This document shows, one piece after another, positions 41,486 to 43,616 of a stretch of DNA of 43,616 nucleotides (position 1 is the stretch's first letter; each line of letters opens with the position of its first letter). The notes under the pieces are model-generated. The model did no database searches and was not told the DNA's origin. It worked only from the letters and a program-made list of their open reading frames with translations. Both the position numbers and the translations under genes were made by a program. This DNA comes from Pseudomonadota bacterium (lineage in GTDB: Bacteria; Pseudomonadota; Gammaproteobacteria; Burkholderiales; Burkholderiaceae_B): contig JAEWJD010000151.1 of the NCBI GenBank assembly GCA_023386765.1, forward strand, positions 1 to 43,616, read 5' to 3'.

Positions 41486-42175
41486 CTAGAACCCGGTCTG
41501 AAGGGACAGCACCACGCGGGTACCCGCCATATCGGGGAACAGCCGCTTGGCGGCCGAATCGCTCGCATGCAGCGTCAGGCGTGCTTCCAGCGGAGCCTTG
41601 AAGGCCCAGGCCAAGGCCACTGAACCGCTGGTGTAGCTATCGGCATAGGCGCTTTGCAGCACGTAGCGCGACACCGTCCCTTCCAGCCGCCAGCCCTGGC
41701 CCAAAGGCTGGCGCGCACCCAGCGTCAGGTAGCTGCCACGTGTTTTGCTCGCCATGGCGTTGCTGGAATGGCTGATCGACGCCCACACGCGCTCGCGCCA
41801 GCTGAGCGCACCGGTGACCTCGTTCCAGTTCAGACCGATGTCCGAACCCGGATACTGGTAGCGCTGGACATAGAGATCGGCCTCCCAGTCCTCGGCGAGC
41901 GCGCCGCGCCAGCCGGCGGCCAGGTCGAACTCGCTGGCAGCCCCGTTGTCAGGCCGGTACCTCACGTTGGAGCCCCACACCGAGGCGTAGAGGCCGCTGC
42001 CATGGGTGTATCTGAAATCGCCCTGCAGGGCGGGCTTGTCGCGCGTCTGGGAGGATCCGCGCCAGACATAATCGGAGGCCAGCGTCAGCGACCCTGCAAA
42101 CTGCGCCCGCGCCGTCATCGGCAAGACCGACAGCAAGGCCAGGCCGGTCACGGCCATGTATGACTTGCACCGCAT
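41486..42175 (-). CDS. TorF-family putative porin (Gcw_chp type), first gene of the kdp operon
   Basis: This outer-membrane beta-barrel candidate has 229 residues. The signal peptide is YMAVTGLALLSVLPMTARA, and the mature chain starts QFAGSLTLASDYVWRGSSQT, the hallmark opening of the family (SDYVFRG). Alternating strands follow, with YTHGSGLYASVWGSNV and a terminal LSLQTGF ending in Phe. ATG 42175 is chosen because the signal peptide begins there. It lies 27 bp upstream of kdpF and appears to head the operon, so it may give K+ or small solutes passage across the outer membrane; that role is inferred. Confidence 0.85.
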   Translation of the reverse strand: MRCKSYMAVTGLALLSVLPMTARAQFAGSLTLASDYVWRGSSQTRDKPALQGDFRYTHGSGLYASVWGSNVRYRPDNGAASEFDLAAGWRGALAEDWEADLYVQRYQYPGSDIGLNWNEVTGALSWRERVWASISHSSNAMASKTRGSYLTLGARQPLGQGWRLEGTVSRYVLQSAYADSYTSGSVALAWAFKAPLEARLTLHASDSAAKRLFPDMAGTRVVLSLQTGF

Positions 42176-42214
42176 CGTTTTCTTCGTGTTCGAACGGCAA
42201 AATTGCCTGCACAA

Positions 42215-42280
42215 AGTATCGATCCGAGCCCCGTAAAATTTCCATCACCAAACCCGGGCTGGCCGTAAAGACGGCGTAAA
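42215..42280 (-). promoter_or_regulatory. Putative kdp operon promoter with KdpE-like direct repeat
   Basis: Read on the minus strand, TTTACG occurs at 42280-42275 and 42269-42264, exactly 11 bp apart, with a third copy at 42237-42232. The E. coli KdpE site (TTTATAC...TTTACAC) also has an 11-bp T-rich direct repeat, as usual for OmpR-family regulators. A possible -10 GATACT (42220-42215) would put the start near 42208 and the repeat centre near -64, close to the E. coli position. No good -35 is seen, fitting an activated promoter. Confidence 0.5.
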
Positions 42281-42301
42281 TTCACGCGGGAGAAAAGCCG
42301 A

Positions 42302-42324
42302 AAGGCCGCCCTCAAGGCGGCCTT
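42302..42324 (-). terminator. Rho-independent terminator after the DJ-1/PfpI gene
   Basis: On the minus strand AAGGCCGCC-TTGAG-GGCGGCCTT forms a 9-bp perfect stem with a 5-base loop, followed by TCGGCTTTTCTC with a short U-rich run. It begins about 20 bp past the PfpI stop and separates that operon from the kdp operon. Confidence 0.75.
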
Positions 42325-42343
42325 CCAGGACGGGACGTGCCGC

Positions 42344-42922
42344 TCAGTGCGTAATGCGCGTACCCAACAAGGCCAGGAACTGCGCCAGCCAGGCCGGGTG
42401 CGACGGCCAGGCAAACGCCGTGACGAGATTGCGGTCGGTCAGGGCCTGGTCCATGGCCAGATCCACGTATTCCGCGCCGGCAGCGCGCACCTCGGGCGCG
42501 CAGGCGCCATAACCGCTGCAGCGGTAGCCGCGCAGCACATCGGCGGCGCACAACAGCTGCACGCCGTGGCAGATGCAGGCCACCGGCTTGTCCGTGTCGA
42601 AGAAATGGCGCACCAGCGCCAGCACCGCCTCGTCCAGGCGCAGGTATTCCGGCGAGCGGCCGCCCGGGATCACCAGCCCGTCAAAGCCGGCGGGGTCCAG
42701 CTCGGCAAAATCCGCGGTCACGAAGAAGCGGTGGCCTTCCTTTTCGCTATAGGTCTGCGCGCCTTCGAAATCATGCACGGCGGTGCGCACATAGTCACCG
42801 GCATGCTTGCCGGGACAGACCACCTGCACCTCGTGCCCCACCGCCATCAGGGCCTGCAGCGGCACCATCGCCTCGTAATCCTCGACATAGTCACCCACGA
42901 TCATCAACAGTTTCTTGGCCAT
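42344..42922 (-). CDS. DJ-1/PfpI family protein
   Basis: This 192-residue DJ-1/PfpI-superfamily protein has the nucleophilic Cys118 in ACICHGVQLL, the nearby conserved Glu15 in DYVEDYEAMV, and the VIPGGRSPEYLR strand. Family members include glyoxalase III, deglycase-like and amidotransferase-like enzymes; the sequence does not decide between them. ATG 42922 overlaps the Rieske ferredoxin stop by one base (TGATG), so the two are translationally coupled. The longer open frame runs through the ferredoxin gene and is rejected. Confidence 0.9.
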   Translation of the reverse strand: MAKKLLMIVGDYVEDYEAMVPLQALMAVGHEVQVVCPGKHAGDYVRTAVHDFEGAQTYSEKEGHRFFVTADFAELDPAGFDGLVIPGGRSPEYLRLDEAVLALVRHFFDTDKPVACICHGVQLLCAADVLRGYRCSGYGACAPEVRAAGAEYVDLAMDQALTDRNLVTAFAWPSHPAWLAQFLALLGTRITH

Positions 42923-43248
42923 CAGGCGTTCTCCGGTTCCAGACCGACATAGACGAGGGAACCCTCGACGCGCGTCGGGTACATCATCAGGGGTTTTTCC
43001 GCTGCACCCAGCGCCTGGCCGGACTCGATGTCCCATTGCCACAGATGCTTGGTGCAGATCAGGCGACCTTTCTTCAAAAGGCCATCGCACAGACGCTCGT
43101 CCATGTGCGGACAGACGGCCTGCGCGGCGTAGAAGCGGTCGCCCTGGCGCATCAGCACCACCTCATGGCCGCCCACCTTGCGCTCCACGATCGCGCTTTC
43201 CGCGACGTCCTGGGTCCCGCAAGCCTCGACCCATCTCTTTTGCTGCAT
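42922..43248 (-). CDS. Rieske-type [2Fe-2S] ferredoxin
   Basis: This 108-residue electron carrier binds its cluster through Cys46 and His48 (VCPHMDERL) and Cys65 and His68 (LICTKHLWQWD). It resembles ferredoxins of toluene/aromatic oxygenases. RBS GGAGGG lies 8 bases before the ATG. The upstream gene encodes a flavin/NAD reductase, so the pair may feed electrons to an oxygenase encoded further upstream, outside the window. Confidence 0.93.
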   Translation of the reverse strand: MQQKRWVEACGTQDVAESAIVERKVGGHEVVLMRQGDRFYAAQAVCPHMDERLCDGLLKKGRLICTKHLWQWDIESGQALGAAEKPLMMYPTRVEGSLVYVGLEPENA

Positions 43249-43281
43249 TACTACCCTCCACGAAAGCCCGGCATGCGCGGC

Positions 43282-43616
43282 TCAATAAAAATTGTCACTG
43301 CTGATGGCGCCCGGCTCGATGTCGGTCTCCATCAGCAAGGTGCGCAAGGTATGCGCCACCATGGCTGGCGGGCCGGTCACATAGACCGCCGCAGCCGCCC
43401 AGTCGATATCCTCGCGCGCCATCAACCGGTCAACCGGATAGCCCTGCTCGCAGGCCACGCCGATGGCGTGCCGCGGCGGCGCGGCATCGCTGCAGACAGC
43501 GATATGCAAGCCGGCCTGCCCACGCTGGTGCTCAGCCAGTTCATCGGTCAACGCGGCCACCTGGCCGGCGTCGCGCACGCCCCAGAACAGCCACAGACGA
43601 CGACGCGCCAGAAAGC
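43282..43616 (-). CDS. Flavin/NAD(P)H oxidoreductase, C-terminal part (5' end off window)
   Basis: The last 111 codons of a ferredoxin-reductase-family protein are visible, entering from the window edge. LFWGVRDAGQV and YVTGPPAMVAHTLRTLL are the NAD-binding-domain motifs, and the chain ends AISSDNFY. It lies 33 bp before the Rieske ferredoxin gene and is probably its reductase. The flavin domain and any N-terminal ferredoxin domain lie outside the window. Confidence 0.85.
   Translation of the reverse strand, partial: FLARRRLWLFWGVRDAGQVAALTDELAEHQRGQAGLHIAVCSDAAPPRHAIGVACEQGYPVDRLMAREDIDWAAAAVYVTGPPAMVAHTLRTLLMETDIEPGAISSDNFY

Overview
The window is about 43.6 kb of GC-rich DNA. Its codon use, Burkholderiales-type porin, many solute-binding proteins and aromatic-acid genes suggest an Alcaligenaceae betaproteobacterium of the Bordetella/Achromobacter kind. 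It looks like ordinary chromosome carrying accessory metabolism. I see no tRNA, rRNA, insertion sequence, phage gene or CRISPR array. This is judged by eye, without database searches.

Layout. (1) 1-2725, minus: porin, ABC ATPase and an iron/aminoethylphosphonate-type binding protein, running off the left edge. (2) 3119-14657, plus: a branched-chain-amino-acid-type ABC importer (binding protein, LivH, fused LivM-LivG, LivF), an amidase, a type I extradiol dioxygenase of the homoprotocatechuate 2,3-dioxygenase family, two RidA proteins, and HpaE, HpaF, HpaG1 and HpaG2. The set should import an aromatic acid or amide and process it by meta-cleavage. A Crp/Fnr-type regulator follows (14785-15492). 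Two matching promoters in this region, each with a TGTATC-N4-GATACA site and a CAGA(A/C)T -10 element exactly 21 bp downstream, look like its targets. (3) 15549-16522: a cysteine-dioxygenase-like thiol dioxygenase and a small exported WG-repeat-like protein, convergent.

(4) 16549-22084: a FadR-type GntR regulator divergent from an IlvD/Edd-family dehydratase, an MHS-type MFS transporter and an FAD oxidoreductase. The dehydratase has an in-frame TAA, and its reading frame resumes for 25 codons that look like the family's normal C-terminus. (5) 22148-32177, minus: a peptide-type ABC importer operon (two permeases and a fused double ATPase) followed by two copies of a [C45-type Ntn hydrolase + peptide-binding protein] pair on either side of a CapA-like gene. 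A LysR regulator is divergent. This region is the best candidate for an undescribed system: import plus intracellular amide cleavage of two related substrates.

(6) 33250-42175, minus: a complete potassium-importing Kdp operon in the unusual order torF-like porin, kdpF, a 27-residue membrane ORF, kdpA, kdpC, kdpB, kdpD, kdpE, with a KdpE-like direct repeat upstream. (7) 42344-43616, minus: a DJ-1/PfpI protein, a Rieske ferredoxin and the C-terminal part of a flavin/NAD reductase, running off the right edge.

The only stretch over 300 bp without a gene is 2726-3118. It is a divergent promoter region and is described as a feature.
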